Positions 54,093 to 62,716 of a stretch of 64,000 nucleotides of DNA are shown piece after piece. The stretch is from assembly GCA_001898505.1 (NCBI GenBank), contig MKTZ01000009.1, positions 1 through 64,000 of the forward strand, given 5' to 3'. The first letter of the stretch is position 1; each line of letters opens with the position of its first letter. The translations under genes and the position numbers were made by a program. Under the pieces are notes generated by a model. That model searched no databases, had not been told where the DNA came from, and was given only the letters and a program-made list of their open reading frames with translations. The DNA is from Sphingobacteriales bacterium 50-39. Lineage in GTDB: Bacteria; Bacteroidota; Bacteroidia; Chitinophagales; Chitinophagaceae.

Positions 54093-57000
54093 ATGAACAG
54101 TGAGGTTTTATCAGGGGCTTTTCTCCATTCTCCCCGCCTTTTTCAACTGGCGGACAGGCTCGTCTTGTCCCAGCCTCAGCGAATACATTGCAGAAATCTT
54201 CAGGGTAGCGCGCCCGCCTTCCTCCTGGATGCTGTTTTTAAATATGAGATGACCAGTCAGCTGAACCACCTGGTGGTCTGTGAGGATGCCGAGTCGGCGG
54301 CCTATCTCCACAACACATTGGAAAACCTTACGGGCGCCCTGGACCTCTTTTATTTCCCTTCCTCTTTTAAGAATAAGAAGAACTATCGTCTGCTGAACAG
54401 CAGCCATGTCATGCTGCGTACGGAGACGTTAACAAGGCTTTCGGCCGCGATGCGGAATCCCCATGCGGCGACGGGCAGTCATAAAAAGCTCATCGTCACC
54501 TATCCGGAGGCATTGTTCGAGAAGGTGGTGAAGGCGGATGCCCTGTCGGGCAATATCATCTCTATCAAGGCGGGAGATACGCTGAACCTGAATGGAATGA
54601 TGGAGCAGTTCGTAGAGAAAGGGTTCGAACGGACGGACTTTGTGTATGAGCCCGGGCAGTTTGCCCTGCGGGGAGGGATATTGGATATCTATTCCTTTGG
54701 GAATGAGAAACCTTACCGGGTAGAGCTTTTTGGCAACGATGTGGACTCGATCCGCATATTCGATCCTGAAACGCAGTTGAGCGAACGCAAGCTGCTACAG
54801 GTGAATATCATTCCCAATGTAGATACCCGGGTACAGACGGGTGAGAAGATCTCGCTGCTGGATTTTCTGCCGGAGAATACGGTGATCTGGATGCAGGACT
54901 GGGCGTTCACCAGGGAGCGTCTGGCCATCCAGGAAGAGGACCTGGACCTTTTCCTTCAGCATAGGACGGAGGAAAGGGAGCAGATGGCGGCCCAGGCAGC
55001 GGCGGCGGGGAATAAGAGCCGTGCGGCACTGGCGCGCGAAGCAGGCCGGGAGGAAGAGGACAAGCTGGAGAGGAAAGACGTCAGCCGGGATGAATTTGTC
55101 ACGGCGGAGGAGGTGAGCGAGCAGGTCAAACGATATCATGTGGTTGAGTTCGGTCCTTCGGCCAGCGGCGACATCGGCGATGGAACCGAGTCCGGGGCGC
55201 GGGTCTCTCCCTTCGTCATCGAGTTTCACACCCGTCCACAGCCCGCATTCAATCGTCAGTTCGACCTGCTGATAAAGGATCTGAAATCCTGGGAAAGCAA
55301 GAAATATACGCTGTATCTGTTTGCGGAGAATCCCCGTCAGCTGGAGCGGCTGCATACCATCTTTGAAGATCTGCATGCGGCGATTCCTTTCACGCCTGTC
55401 CCCCTGTCCATTCACGAGGGATTTATCGACGAGGACCTGAAGATAGTATGTTATACGGACCACCAGCTGTTCCAGCGATACCATAAATACAAGGTCAAAC
55501 AAGCTTATAACAAGAACAAGGCGATCACGCTGCGTACGCTGAGGGAATTGCAGCCGGGGGATTTTGTGACGCATATCGACCATGGTGTGGGGGTATACAG
55601 CGGATTGCAAAAAATAGAAGCCAATGGCCGGCTGCAGGAGGCTGTTCGTATCATTTATAAGGACAGCGATATCCTGTATGTAAATATCAATTCGCTGCAT
55701 AAGATCAGCAAGTACACGGGCAAGGAAGGGACGGTGCCGAAGGTGAATAAATTAGGCAGTGATGTATGGCAGAAGCTGAAGGAAAAGACAAAGACGAAGG
55801 TGAAGGAAATAGCCTTCGACCTGATCAAATTATATGCGCAGCGCAAGGCGCAGCAGGGTTTTGCCCACACCCCGGACAACTATATGCAGACGGAGCTGGA
55901 GGCATCCTTTATCTATGAGGATACGCCGGACCAGAGCAAGGCGACGGCGGATGTGAAAAAGGATATGGAGTCCTCCTCTCCTATGGACCGGCTGGTCTGC
56001 GGGGACGTTGGGTTCGGCAAGACAGAGGTGGCGGTACGTTCCGCATTCAAGACCTGTTGTGACGGCAAGCAGGCTGCGGTGCTGGTGCCGACGACAATAT
56101 TGGCCTTTCAGCATTATAAGACCTTTAGCGAGCGGCTGAAAGATTTCCCCGTGAAGGTGGATTATGTCAACCGCTTCAAATCGGCCAAAGAGAAAAAGGA
56201 GACGTTGAAGAAGCTGGAGGAAGGCAAGATCGACATCATCATAGGCACTCATGCCCTATTAGGCAAAGAAGTAAAATTCAAGGACCTGGGGCTGCTGGTG
56301 ATCGACGAGGAGCAGAAGTTCGGTGTGGCGCATAAGGAGAAGATCAAGACGCTGCGGACGCATGTAGACTGTCTGACCCTGACGGCTACACCTATCCCGC
56401 GAACGCTACAGTTCAGCCTGATGGGGGCCCGTGACCTGAGCATTATCAACACACCTCCTCCCAACCGGCAGCCAATACAGACGGAGCTGCACGCCTTTAA
56501 CGAAGATTTTATAAGGGACGCGATCTATTATGAGACGGAGAGGGGAGGACAGGTATTCTTTATCTATAACAGGGTACAGGGACTGGCGGAGATGTCGGCC
56601 CTCATCCAGGGGTTATGTCCTGACCTGAGCATCGGCTATGCGCATGGACAGATGGAGGGGCATGAGCTGGAGGAAAGGATACTCGACTTCATCGATAAGA
56701 AATACGATGTCCTGGTGTGTACGAATATCGTGGAGAGCGGGGTGGATATTCCCAATGTAAATACTATCATCGTCAACAATGCGCATCACTTCGGACTTAG
56801 TGACCTGCATCAGCTGCGGGGGCGTGTGGGACGCAGCAATAAAAAAGCATTTTGTTATTTATTAGCGCCCTCGCTGGCGACCTTACCCGATGACTCGCGC
56901 AAGCGGCTGCAGACCCTGGAGCAGCACAGCGATCTGGGCAGCGGTTTTCAGATAGCTATGCGTGACCTGGATATACGGGGGGCGGGTAATATGCTGGGTG

Positions 57001-57620
57001 GAGAGCAGAGCGGGTTTATGGCGGACATTGGATTCGAGACGTACCAGAAGATATTGGAGGAGGCCATCAAAGAGCTGAAGCGAACGGAATTTAAAGAATT
57101 GTTCAAGGAGGAGATATCCAAGGCGGATGATTACGTACAGGATTGTACGATCGATACGGACCTGGAGATATTGATACCGGACAGTTATGTGGAGAGTATT
57201 ACGGAGCGATTGTCGCTGTACACGAGGCTGGACAACTGTGATAGTGAAGAGGAGCTGCAGGACTTCCATAAAGAGCTGATGGACAGGTTTGGTCCTGTGC
57301 CGCCGCAGGTGGAGGACCTTTTCGATACGGTGCGCATACGCAAGCTGGCGGTGGCGCTGGGCTTCGAGAAGCTGATCCTGAAGGACGACACTATGCGCTG
57401 TTATTTTATCAACAGGCCGGATTCGCCTTATTTCGAATCGGATATCTTCAAGCGGGTACTGGAATATATTCAAAAACATACCAATAAGGCCAGGCTCAAG
57501 CAGGCCGGCAAGCATTTCCTGCTGGTGGTGGATGATATGCGCGCCATGGCGGACCTGCTGCGATTCCTGCAACGGATGAACGATTTTGTGTTTGAGAGGG
57601 CGGGAAATTTGGTACATTAG
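54093..57620 (+). CDS. mfd: transcription-repair coupling factor
   Basis: 1175 residues. In order: a UvrB-like N-terminal module, the RNA-polymerase-interacting domain (LQPGDFVTHIDHGVGVYSGL), a superfamily 2 motor with Walker A GDVGFGKTE, DEEQ box VIDEEQKFGV, motif III TLTATPIPRT and motif VI QLRGRVGRS, then the C-terminal TRCF domain. A charged insertion (about residues 285-345) sits in the N-terminal half. It removes stalled RNA polymerase from DNA and recruits UvrA. It is divergent from subtilase paralog B and followed by a small DUF4870 gene. Confidence 0.96.
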   Translation: MNSEVLSGAFLHSPRLFQLADRLVLSQPQRIHCRNLQGSAPAFLLDAVFKYEMTSQLNHLVVCEDAESAAYLHNTLENLTGALDLFYFPSSFKNKKNYRLLNSSHVMLRTETLTRLSAAMRNPHAATGSHKKLIVTYPEALFEKVVKADALSGNIISIKAGDTLNLNGMMEQFVEKGFERTDFVYEPGQFALRGGILDIYSFGNEKPYRVELFGNDVDSIRIFDPETQLSERKLLQVNIIPNVDTRVQTGEKISLLDFLPENTVIWMQDWAFTRERLAIQEEDLDLFLQHRTEEREQMAAQAAAAGNKSRAALAREAGREEEDKLERKDVSRDEFVTAEEVSEQVKRYHVVEFGPSASGDIGDGTESGARVSPFVIEFHTRPQPAFNRQFDLLIKDLKSWESKKYTLYLFAENPRQLERLHTIFEDLHAAIPFTPVPLSIHEGFIDEDLKIVCYTDHQLFQRYHKYKVKQAYNKNKAITLRTLRELQPGDFVTHIDHGVGVYSGLQKIEANGRLQEAVRIIYKDSDILYVNINSLHKISKYTGKEGTVPKVNKLGSDVWQKLKEKTKTKVKEIAFDLIKLYAQRKAQQGFAHTPDNYMQTELEASFIYEDTPDQSKATADVKKDMESSSPMDRLVCGDVGFGKTEVAVRSAFKTCCDGKQAAVLVPTTILAFQHYKTFSERLKDFPVKVDYVNRFKSAKEKKETLKKLEEGKIDIIIGTHALLGKEVKFKDLGLLVIDEEQKFGVAHKEKIKTLRTHVDCLTLTATPIPRTLQFSLMGARDLSIINTPPPNRQPIQTELHAFNEDFIRDAIYYETERGGQVFFIYNRVQGLAEMSALIQGLCPDLSIGYAHGQMEGHELEERILDFIDKKYDVLVCTNIVESGVDIPNVNTIIVNNAHHFGLSDLHQLRGRVGRSNKKAFCYLLAPSLATLPDDSRKRLQTLEQHSDLGSGFQIAMRDLDIRGAGNMLGGEQSGFMADIGFETYQKILEEAIKELKRTEFKELFKEEISKADDYVQDCTIDTDLEILIPDSYVESITERLSLYTRLDNCDSEEELQDFHKELMDRFGPVPPQVEDLFDTVRIRKLAVALGFEKLILKDDTMRCYFINRPDSPYFESDIFKRVLEYIQKHTNKARLKQAGKHFLLVVDDMRAMADLLRFLQRMNDFVFERAGNLVH

Positions 57621-57634
57621 GTAAAAATTATCCC

Positions 57635-57958
57635 ATGAGCGAAGAACGTCTGCTAGCCCTTCTTTCCCATATACTGGCTATTGTCCCGGGCATCGGCATC
57701 CTGGGGCCGCTGGTGATCTACCTGATAAAAAAGGACGAGTCCCCCTTTGTAAGGGACAATGCGCTGGAATCCCTTAATTTTCAATTGACAGTCATTATTT
57801 TATACATTATTGCCTGGATATTGGTCTTTGTGGCCATAGGGCTGTTCCTCTTCTGGGTGATAGCGATCATGAATGCCGTCCTGGTGATCGTGGCTACGGT
57901 CCGGGCTTCGGAGGGGCAGGTGTACCGGTACCCTGTAAGTCTGCGGCTGATCAAGTAG
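57635..57958 (+). CDS. DUF4870 membrane protein
   Basis: 107 residues with about three membrane helices: AIVPGIGILGPLVIYLIKK, then LNFQLTVIILYIIAWILVFVA, then FLFWVIAIMNAVLVIV. This is the DUF4870 pattern, a small integral membrane family of unknown function. It follows mfd after 14 bp and is probably cotranscribed with it. Confidence 0.88.
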   Translation: MSEERLLALLSHILAIVPGIGILGPLVIYLIKKDESPFVRDNALESLNFQLTVIILYIIAWILVFVAIGLFLFWVIAIMNAVLVIVATVRASEGQVYRYPVSLRLIK

Positions 57959-57974
57959 GTTGATTGCCGGGCGT

Positions 57975-58403
57975 CTATAGCGCTTTTTCCATTATATAGT
58001 GTGGGATAGTGACCTCCGTGAATTCTTCTCCATTTGTTGTATAGCCGAGCTTCTCATAAAATCCCAGGGCCGTCTTGCGGGCATGCATACACAGTTTTTT
58101 ATAGCCCAGATCGCGGGCAATGTTCTCTGCAAAGATCATGAGCGCTCTACCTATCCCTTTGCCTTGCATATTGTTGGGGACGGCCATCTGGCGTAAGCGC
58201 ATGGTATGTTGGTCCTGTCTTGTCAGCAGGCAGCAGCCCAGGAGCCTGTCGTCCTCGAATGCGCCCATGAGCACGTCTTCCTTTTCCTTCTCCAGCTCCG
58301 CCGGATCAAATGACAGGCCCAGTGGTTTACGCAGGATGTCCATGCGTAAATTTACCATTTGCTGGTACTCCTTCGTTCCGTGGTCGATGATCCTAAGCGC
58401 CAT
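57975..58403 (-). CDS. GNAT family N-acetyltransferase
   Basis: 142 residues from the ATG at 58403 (MALRIIDHG). Acetyl-CoA motif A is MRLRQMAVPNNMQGKGIGRALM, with the Q/RxxGxG loop QGKGIG, and motif B is LCMHARKTALGFYEKLGY. This close pairing of QMAV and HAR is typical of ElaA/YjcF-like members. The substrate is unknown. It lies between the convergent mfd operon and the acpP promoter region. Confidence 0.9.
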   Translation of the reverse strand: MALRIIDHGTKEYQQMVNLRMDILRKPLGLSFDPAELEKEKEDVLMGAFEDDRLLGCCLLTRQDQHTMRLRQMAVPNNMQGKGIGRALMIFAENIARDLGYKKLCMHARKTALGFYEKLGYTTNGEEFTEVTIPHYIMEKAL

Positions 58404-58550
58404 GCTGTTATTAATTTTGGAGGCTCGCCTGCGCATCGGGTAGCTTTGGCAGGCGAGGAGGCCGAAGTTATTTAAAAATGTCCAAAAAACGGCCTTATTT
58501 TATACTCCGGGCCGAGTCGGCAGCGTCCGAAATGTAATGATTTAATGTCT

Positions 58551-58567
58551 ATGAACCTGGGGTTCAT
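58551..58567. promoter_or_regulatory. 7-bp inverted repeat upstream of acpP
   Basis: ATGAACC-TGG-GGTTCAT is a perfect dyad 38 bp upstream of the acpP -33 element, a normal position for an operator. The cognate regulator is not evident. Confidence 0.45.
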
Positions 58568-58604
58568 ATGGGATTTGGGGCAAAATTAAAAAATGCCGGG
58601 TTTA

Positions 58605-58633
58605 TTGTGTTTTCTATTAAAAACTTACATTTG
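58605..58633 (+). promoter_or_regulatory. acpP promoter
   Basis: TTG at 58605-58607 and TACATTTG at 58626-58633 (18-bp spacing) form a good -33/-7 pair. The start codon of acpP follows 26 bp after the -7 element. Confidence 0.7.
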
Positions 58634-58659
58634 CAGCCGTATAACTAAATCTTACAAAA

Positions 58660-58896
58660 ATGTCAGACATCGCTACAAGGGTTAAAAAGATCATCGTTGA
58701 TAAATTAGGCGTTGAAGAAGCAGAGGTTACAAATGAAGCTTCTTTTACTAATGATCTGGGTGCAGACTCTCTGGACACCGTTGAACTCATCATGGAATTC
58801 GAAAAGGAATTCAATATTTCCATTCCGGACGAACAAGCTGAAACCATCACTACGGTTGGTCAGGCTATTTCCTACCTGGAAGAGCACGCAAAATAA
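58660..58896 (+). CDS. acpP: acyl carrier protein
   Basis: 78 residues, acidic, four-helix ACP fold. The 4'-phosphopantetheine attachment serine is S37 in the motif [10 protein letters not shown]. It carries growing acyl chains in type II fatty-acid synthesis in the cytosol. Directly followed by fabF, the classic partner, with a structured 127-bp spacer that may set the high ACP-to-FabF ratio. Confidence 0.97.
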   Translation: MSDIATRVKKIIVDKLGVEEAEVTNEASFTNDLGADSLDTVELIMEFEKEFNISIPDEQAETITTVGQAISYLEEHAK

Positions 58897-58907
58897 GAGT
58901 AAGACCC

Positions 58908-58990
58908 TCCGCCGATGGGCGGATGCAGTCGGTCAGCAATAAACACTTTCCATCCGCCTTTTTGAGCAATCAGTGGCTTAGAAGGCGGAT
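58908..58990 (+). promoter_or_regulatory. four complementary segments forming alternative hairpins between acpP and fabF
   Basis: Segments a TCCGCC (58908-58913), b GGCGGATG (58918-58925), c CATCCGCCTT (58951-58960) and d AAGGCGGAT (58982-58990) can pair as a:b, b:c or c:d. So a:b plus c:d excludes b:c. This is the geometry of an attenuator or processing signal. The c:d hairpin is followed by TTATCCTT rather than a clean T-run. Confidence 0.55.
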
Positions 58991-59023
58991 TTATCCTTAA
59001 ACTAATTTCCGGGAAAAGCCAAT

Positions 59024-60277
59024 ATGCATTTGAAAAGAGTTGTTGTTACGGGTATCGGTGCCCTGACGCCGATAGGTAATAATTTAAACGATTACTGGAA
59101 AGGGCTTCTGGGCGGCGTTCCCGGCGCCGACCTTATTACTTTATTCGATGCCTCGAAGTTCAAAACAAAGTTTGCATGTGAGCTGAAAGGTTTTGATCCC
59201 CTGCAACATCTCGATAAGAAGGAGTCGCGCAAGCTGGATCGCTATACGCAGATTGCGCTGGTGGCTTCTGACGAGGCGGTAAAAGATGCCGCCATCGACA
59301 AGGAAACCATGAACCCTGACCGTATAGGCGTTGTCTTTGCCAGCGGCATCGGCGGATTGATCACTTTCCAGGAGGAGGTGATCGGCTTTGCCAAGGGGGA
59401 CGGCACTCCACGTTTCAACCCTTTCTTTATCCCTAAAATGATCCTGGACATTGCTGCGGGTCATATTTCAATGCGGCACGGTTTTCGTGGCCCTAATTTC
59501 GCTGTGACCAGCGCCTGCGCTTCTTCTACCAATGCCATTATGGAGGCCTTCAACCTGATACGGCTGGGTATGGCCGATGTCATCGTGAGCGGCGGTTCGG
59601 AAGCCGTTGTGAGCGAGGCGGGTGTAGGTGGTTTTAACGCCATGAAAGCGCTCAGCGAGCGCAATGACGATCCAAAGACCGCCAGCCGGCCGTATGACAA
59701 GGACCGGGATGGATTTGTGATGGGCGAGGCAGCAGGTGTGTTGATACTGGAAGAGCTGGAGCATGCCAAGGCGCGTGGAGCCAAGATCTACTGTGAGATA
59801 GCTGGGTGCGGCGCCACAGCGGATGCTTATCATATGACGGCACCCCATCCGGAAGGACTGGGCGCTAAGAATGTGATGCTGGCTGCATTGAAGGATGCCG
59901 GATTACAACCGGCCGACATCGACTATATCAACACGCATGGCACTTCCACTCCTCTGGGTGATGTGGCTGAGGTAAAGGCCATTATGGACGTATTTGGCGA
60001 GCGGGCTTACGAGGTAAATATCAGCTCGACCAAGTCTATGACGGGGCATTGCCTCGGAGCTGCGGGTGTGATCGAGGCCATTGCCTGTATGATGAGCGTG
60101 GTGCATGATCAGATCCCTCCAACCATCAACCACTTTACAGACGATCCGGAATTGGATCCCCGGCTTGATTTCACTTACTGGAAACCACAACAAAAGACTG
60201 TCCGTGCTGCCCTTAGCAATACATTCGGCTTTGGGGGCCACAATGCCTGTGTCATCGTCAAGAAGTACCAGGCATAG
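59024..60277 (+). CDS. fabF: 3-oxoacyl-ACP synthase II
   Basis: 417 residues, thiolase fold. The Cys-His-His catalytic triad of elongating condensing enzymes is C165 (TSACASSTN), H305 (INTHGTSTPLGD) and H342 (TGHCLGAAG). It condenses malonyl-ACP with acyl-ACP. It is second in the acpP-fabF-rnc order common in bacteria. Confidence 0.97.
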   Translation: MHLKRVVVTGIGALTPIGNNLNDYWKGLLGGVPGADLITLFDASKFKTKFACELKGFDPLQHLDKKESRKLDRYTQIALVASDEAVKDAAIDKETMNPDRIGVVFASGIGGLITFQEEVIGFAKGDGTPRFNPFFIPKMILDIAAGHISMRHGFRGPNFAVTSACASSTNAIMEAFNLIRLGMADVIVSGGSEAVVSEAGVGGFNAMKALSERNDDPKTASRPYDKDRDGFVMGEAAGVLILEELEHAKARGAKIYCEIAGCGATADAYHMTAPHPEGLGAKNVMLAALKDAGLQPADIDYINTHGTSTPLGDVAEVKAIMDVFGERAYEVNISSTKSMTGHCLGAAGVIEAIACMMSVVHDQIPPTINHFTDDPELDPRLDFTYWKPQQKTVRAALSNTFGFGGHNACVIVKKYQA

Positions 60278-60363
60278 ATACCATAACGAACCCTGGTTCG
60301 TTTTGGACAGGTGACAGCTGATTCTTATTTTTTAGCGATGAAAAAAAATTGTAGCTTGTTAGT

Positions 60364-61095
60364 GTGGGAATCCTCGAACGTATCATAAAGGGCAACGCCG
60401 CAGACAGTTCGTTCAAAAAACAGCTTCGTAATGTGCTGGGTTTCATCCCGGGCAAAGCGGTATTATACAAGACTGCCCTTACACACCGCAGCGTAAAGGA
60501 CGGGGCCGACGAGAATAATGAGCGGCTGGAATATCTGGGGGATGCCATCCTGAGCGCGATCATAGCCGACTTCCTTTTCAAGAAATACCCGTATAAAGAA
60601 GAAGGTTTCCTAACGGAAATGCGTAGTAAGATGGTGAATCGCAACCAGCTGAACGATATTGCCATCAAGATGGGATTGAAGAAGATCAGCAATTTCAATA
60701 AGTTCGATAGCAGCCTGAAAATGAGCCAGATCTTTGGCAATACCCTGGAGGCTATCGTGGGGGCCATCTATCTGGACAAGGGTTTTGATAAGACGCGTCA
60801 ATGGGTGATGGAGCGGATCATACAACCCTACCTGTTTTTGGACGATCTGGAGAACCTGGAGATCAACCATAAGAACAAGCTATATGGCTGGGCCAATAAG
60901 AATGGGAAGGCCCTGGAGTTCGAGACCCTGGATGACAGACTGGAAGGGGGCAGACGGCTCTTTACCGTAGGGGCTGTGGTGGATGGGGAGCTGATCGCGC
61001 AAGGCAAGGCCTATAATAAAAAAGATGCCAGTCAGATCGCGGCCCAACTGGCGCTGGATAAACTGGGGCTGAGCCGGGAGGCGGAAGAGACTTGA
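60364..61095 (+). CDS. rnc: ribonuclease III
   Basis: 243 residues from a GTG at 60364. The RNase III signature is ENNERLEYLGDAILSAI, with the second catalytic region NTLEAIVGAIYLDKGF. A C-terminal double-stranded-RNA-binding domain follows (KNKLYGWANKNGKALEFE, KKDASQIAAQLALDKLG). It processes rRNA precursors and structured mRNA. It follows fabF after 86 bp. Confidence 0.95.
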   Translation: MGILERIIKGNAADSSFKKQLRNVLGFIPGKAVLYKTALTHRSVKDGADENNERLEYLGDAILSAIIADFLFKKYPYKEEGFLTEMRSKMVNRNQLNDIAIKMGLKKISNFNKFDSSLKMSQIFGNTLEAIVGAIYLDKGFDKTRQWVMERIIQPYLFLDDLENLEINHKNKLYGWANKNGKALEFETLDDRLEGGRRLFTVGAVVDGELIAQGKAYNKKDASQIAAQLALDKLGLSREAEET

Positions 61096-61425
61096 TCATC
61101 AATGAGTTATAAAAATATCTACAAAGGACTTGCATAATTATAGTTTTCTTTCTACTTTTATCTCCTAAACGAACCTGTCGTTAGATGCCCGTTGGGGCGA
61201 ACCCCTTTAAGCCACTACATCCTCCGAAATTACCTCCACACGTACAGTGTACCCCAATATTCTTCATTTCTTTTTTTATTGTTAACCTGCTCTTATCCTG
61301 GTCATTCCGGGTGGTAGGGAATTATATACGCCAGTAGAGTCCAATAAATTCTTAGAAAGCTTAGCCGAGAAATCCATTGTCTATGGTTTACCACAAACCA
61401 CATTCAATAATCAATTTTTGTGAAC
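61096..61425. other. 330-bp gene-free region before a T9SS protein gene
   Basis: No credible gene. A possible promoter (TTG near 61129, TACTTTTA near 61152) would give a leader of about 260 bases. Small features in it are GGGG-CGAA-CCCC (61194-61205) and a GTACA/TGTAC repeat near 61240. I recognise no riboswitch. Confidence 0.4.
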
Positions 61426-62559
61426 ATGAAAAAGCTTTACCCTTTAGCGTCTCTGTTGTTGAGCGGATTAATCCTTACCTTCGGAGCTAACGCACAATCT
61501 TTCACTTATACTGCCGTACGTAACGGCAATTGGCACACCACTTCCGGCCCCAACGTATGGGACCCCAGCGGCGAACCCCCTACCAGCTGTAGCAGCTGTA
61601 AGATTATTATCAACGCGGGTGTCACGGTGACCCTGAATACCAGCATTACACTGTCCGGCGGTAGCACGCTGCAGGTAGGCAGCGACGGATCGGCTGCGGC
61701 TGCATTGCTGATCCCTTCTTCCGGCGGTACGGACTGGGCTTCTTCCTACAATATTATCCTGCCCAATGACGGGTCCAACCCGACGAACACGATGAAGGTA
61801 GTTGACGGCATCTCTTTAGTAAATGCCTCTCCTGCGGGAACATACGATGGTGTGCTCACTTCCTTTACTTCCGGTGGTTCGACGACTTATTTCAAGCAGC
61901 TGGGTAATTCGCCTAACGGCTTTATCGGGACAACCGTGGGCAGCAATGGCCCCGCCGCTTATGGCACGACGTTGACCGGCCCCAAGACACTGTCTGCTAC
62001 CGGCACGCTGCCCATCACCCTGGTAAATTTCGACGCGGTTGTAAACAGCGGCGCGGTCGATCTGACCTGGACGACCATGCTGGAATCAAATGCTGATCAT
62101 TTCGACATCGAACGCAGCACTGATGGCACCAAGTGGGATGTTATAGGCAAGGTTGCAGCCAAGGGCAATTCTTCCATTGCGACGAACTATTCCTATACGG
62201 ATGGCAATCCTGGTTCCGGCACCATCGAGTATCGCGTACATGGATATGATAAGGATGGCCGCTCCACGGTGTCTCCTGTGAGAGTGGTTCGTACCACTGC
62301 GATAGCAAGTGTCAGCGTATTCCCCAATCCTGCAACGAATTATGTGAATGTTTCCATACCAGCCACAGAGATGAGCACGGTACATATCCGCCTGATCGGT
62401 CAGAGCGGTCAGATGCTGGCTGAAAAGAATCTATCGGGTGCGGGTGGTACTATCCAGACCTTTGGAGTAAGCAACTATCCTCCGGGTAACTACCTGATCC
62501 AGGTGCTCCACTCGGATGGGACTAAGCAGATAAGCAAGGTCCTGATTTCCCGGAATTAA
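61426..62559 (+). CDS. secreted protein with T9SS type A sorting domain
   Basis: About 377 residues with signal peptide MKKLYPLASLLLSGLILTFG ending NAQS. Residues about 25-190 are Ser/Thr/Gly-rich, probably a beta-rich passenger with a CSSCK pair. Residues about 195-285 form an FnIII-like module (DLTWTTMLESNADHFDIERS). The last about 80 are a T9SS sorting domain (VFPNPATNYVNV onward). It is probably a surface protein; no enzyme motif is seen. A GTG at 61420 could add two codons. A strong terminator follows. Confidence 0.8.
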   Translation: MKKLYPLASLLLSGLILTFGANAQSFTYTAVRNGNWHTTSGPNVWDPSGEPPTSCSSCKIIINAGVTVTLNTSITLSGGSTLQVGSDGSAAAALLIPSSGGTDWASSYNIILPNDGSNPTNTMKVVDGISLVNASPAGTYDGVLTSFTSGGSTTYFKQLGNSPNGFIGTTVGSNGPAAYGTTLTGPKTLSATGTLPITLVNFDAVVNSGAVDLTWTTMLESNADHFDIERSTDGTKWDVIGKVAAKGNSSIATNYSYTDGNPGSGTIEYRVHGYDKDGRSTVSPVRVVRTTAIASVSVFPNPATNYVNVSIPATEMSTVHIRLIGQSGQMLAEKNLSGAGGTIQTFGVSNYPPGNYLIQVLHSDGTKQISKVLISRN

Positions 62560-62582
62560 GTATTTCTCGGTATAAGCTGAAC

Positions 62583-62617
62583 AGGGCTGTCCTTATATAA
62601 GGACGGCCCTTTCTTTT
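62583..62617 (+). terminator. strong intrinsic terminator
   Basis: AGGGCTGTCCTTA and TAAGGACGGCCCT pair over 13 bases with one G-T wobble around a 2-base loop, followed by TTTCTTTT. It ends the transcript of the preceding T9SS-protein gene. Confidence 0.85.
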
Positions 62618-62716
62618 GGGAGGACAATAGGACAATAAAAGGGGAGAAAAAGGAGTTTTAATTAATGTCCGAAAAACGGGCCGCAAAGGTATCCTAATCC
62701 AATATTTCCCGCCACC

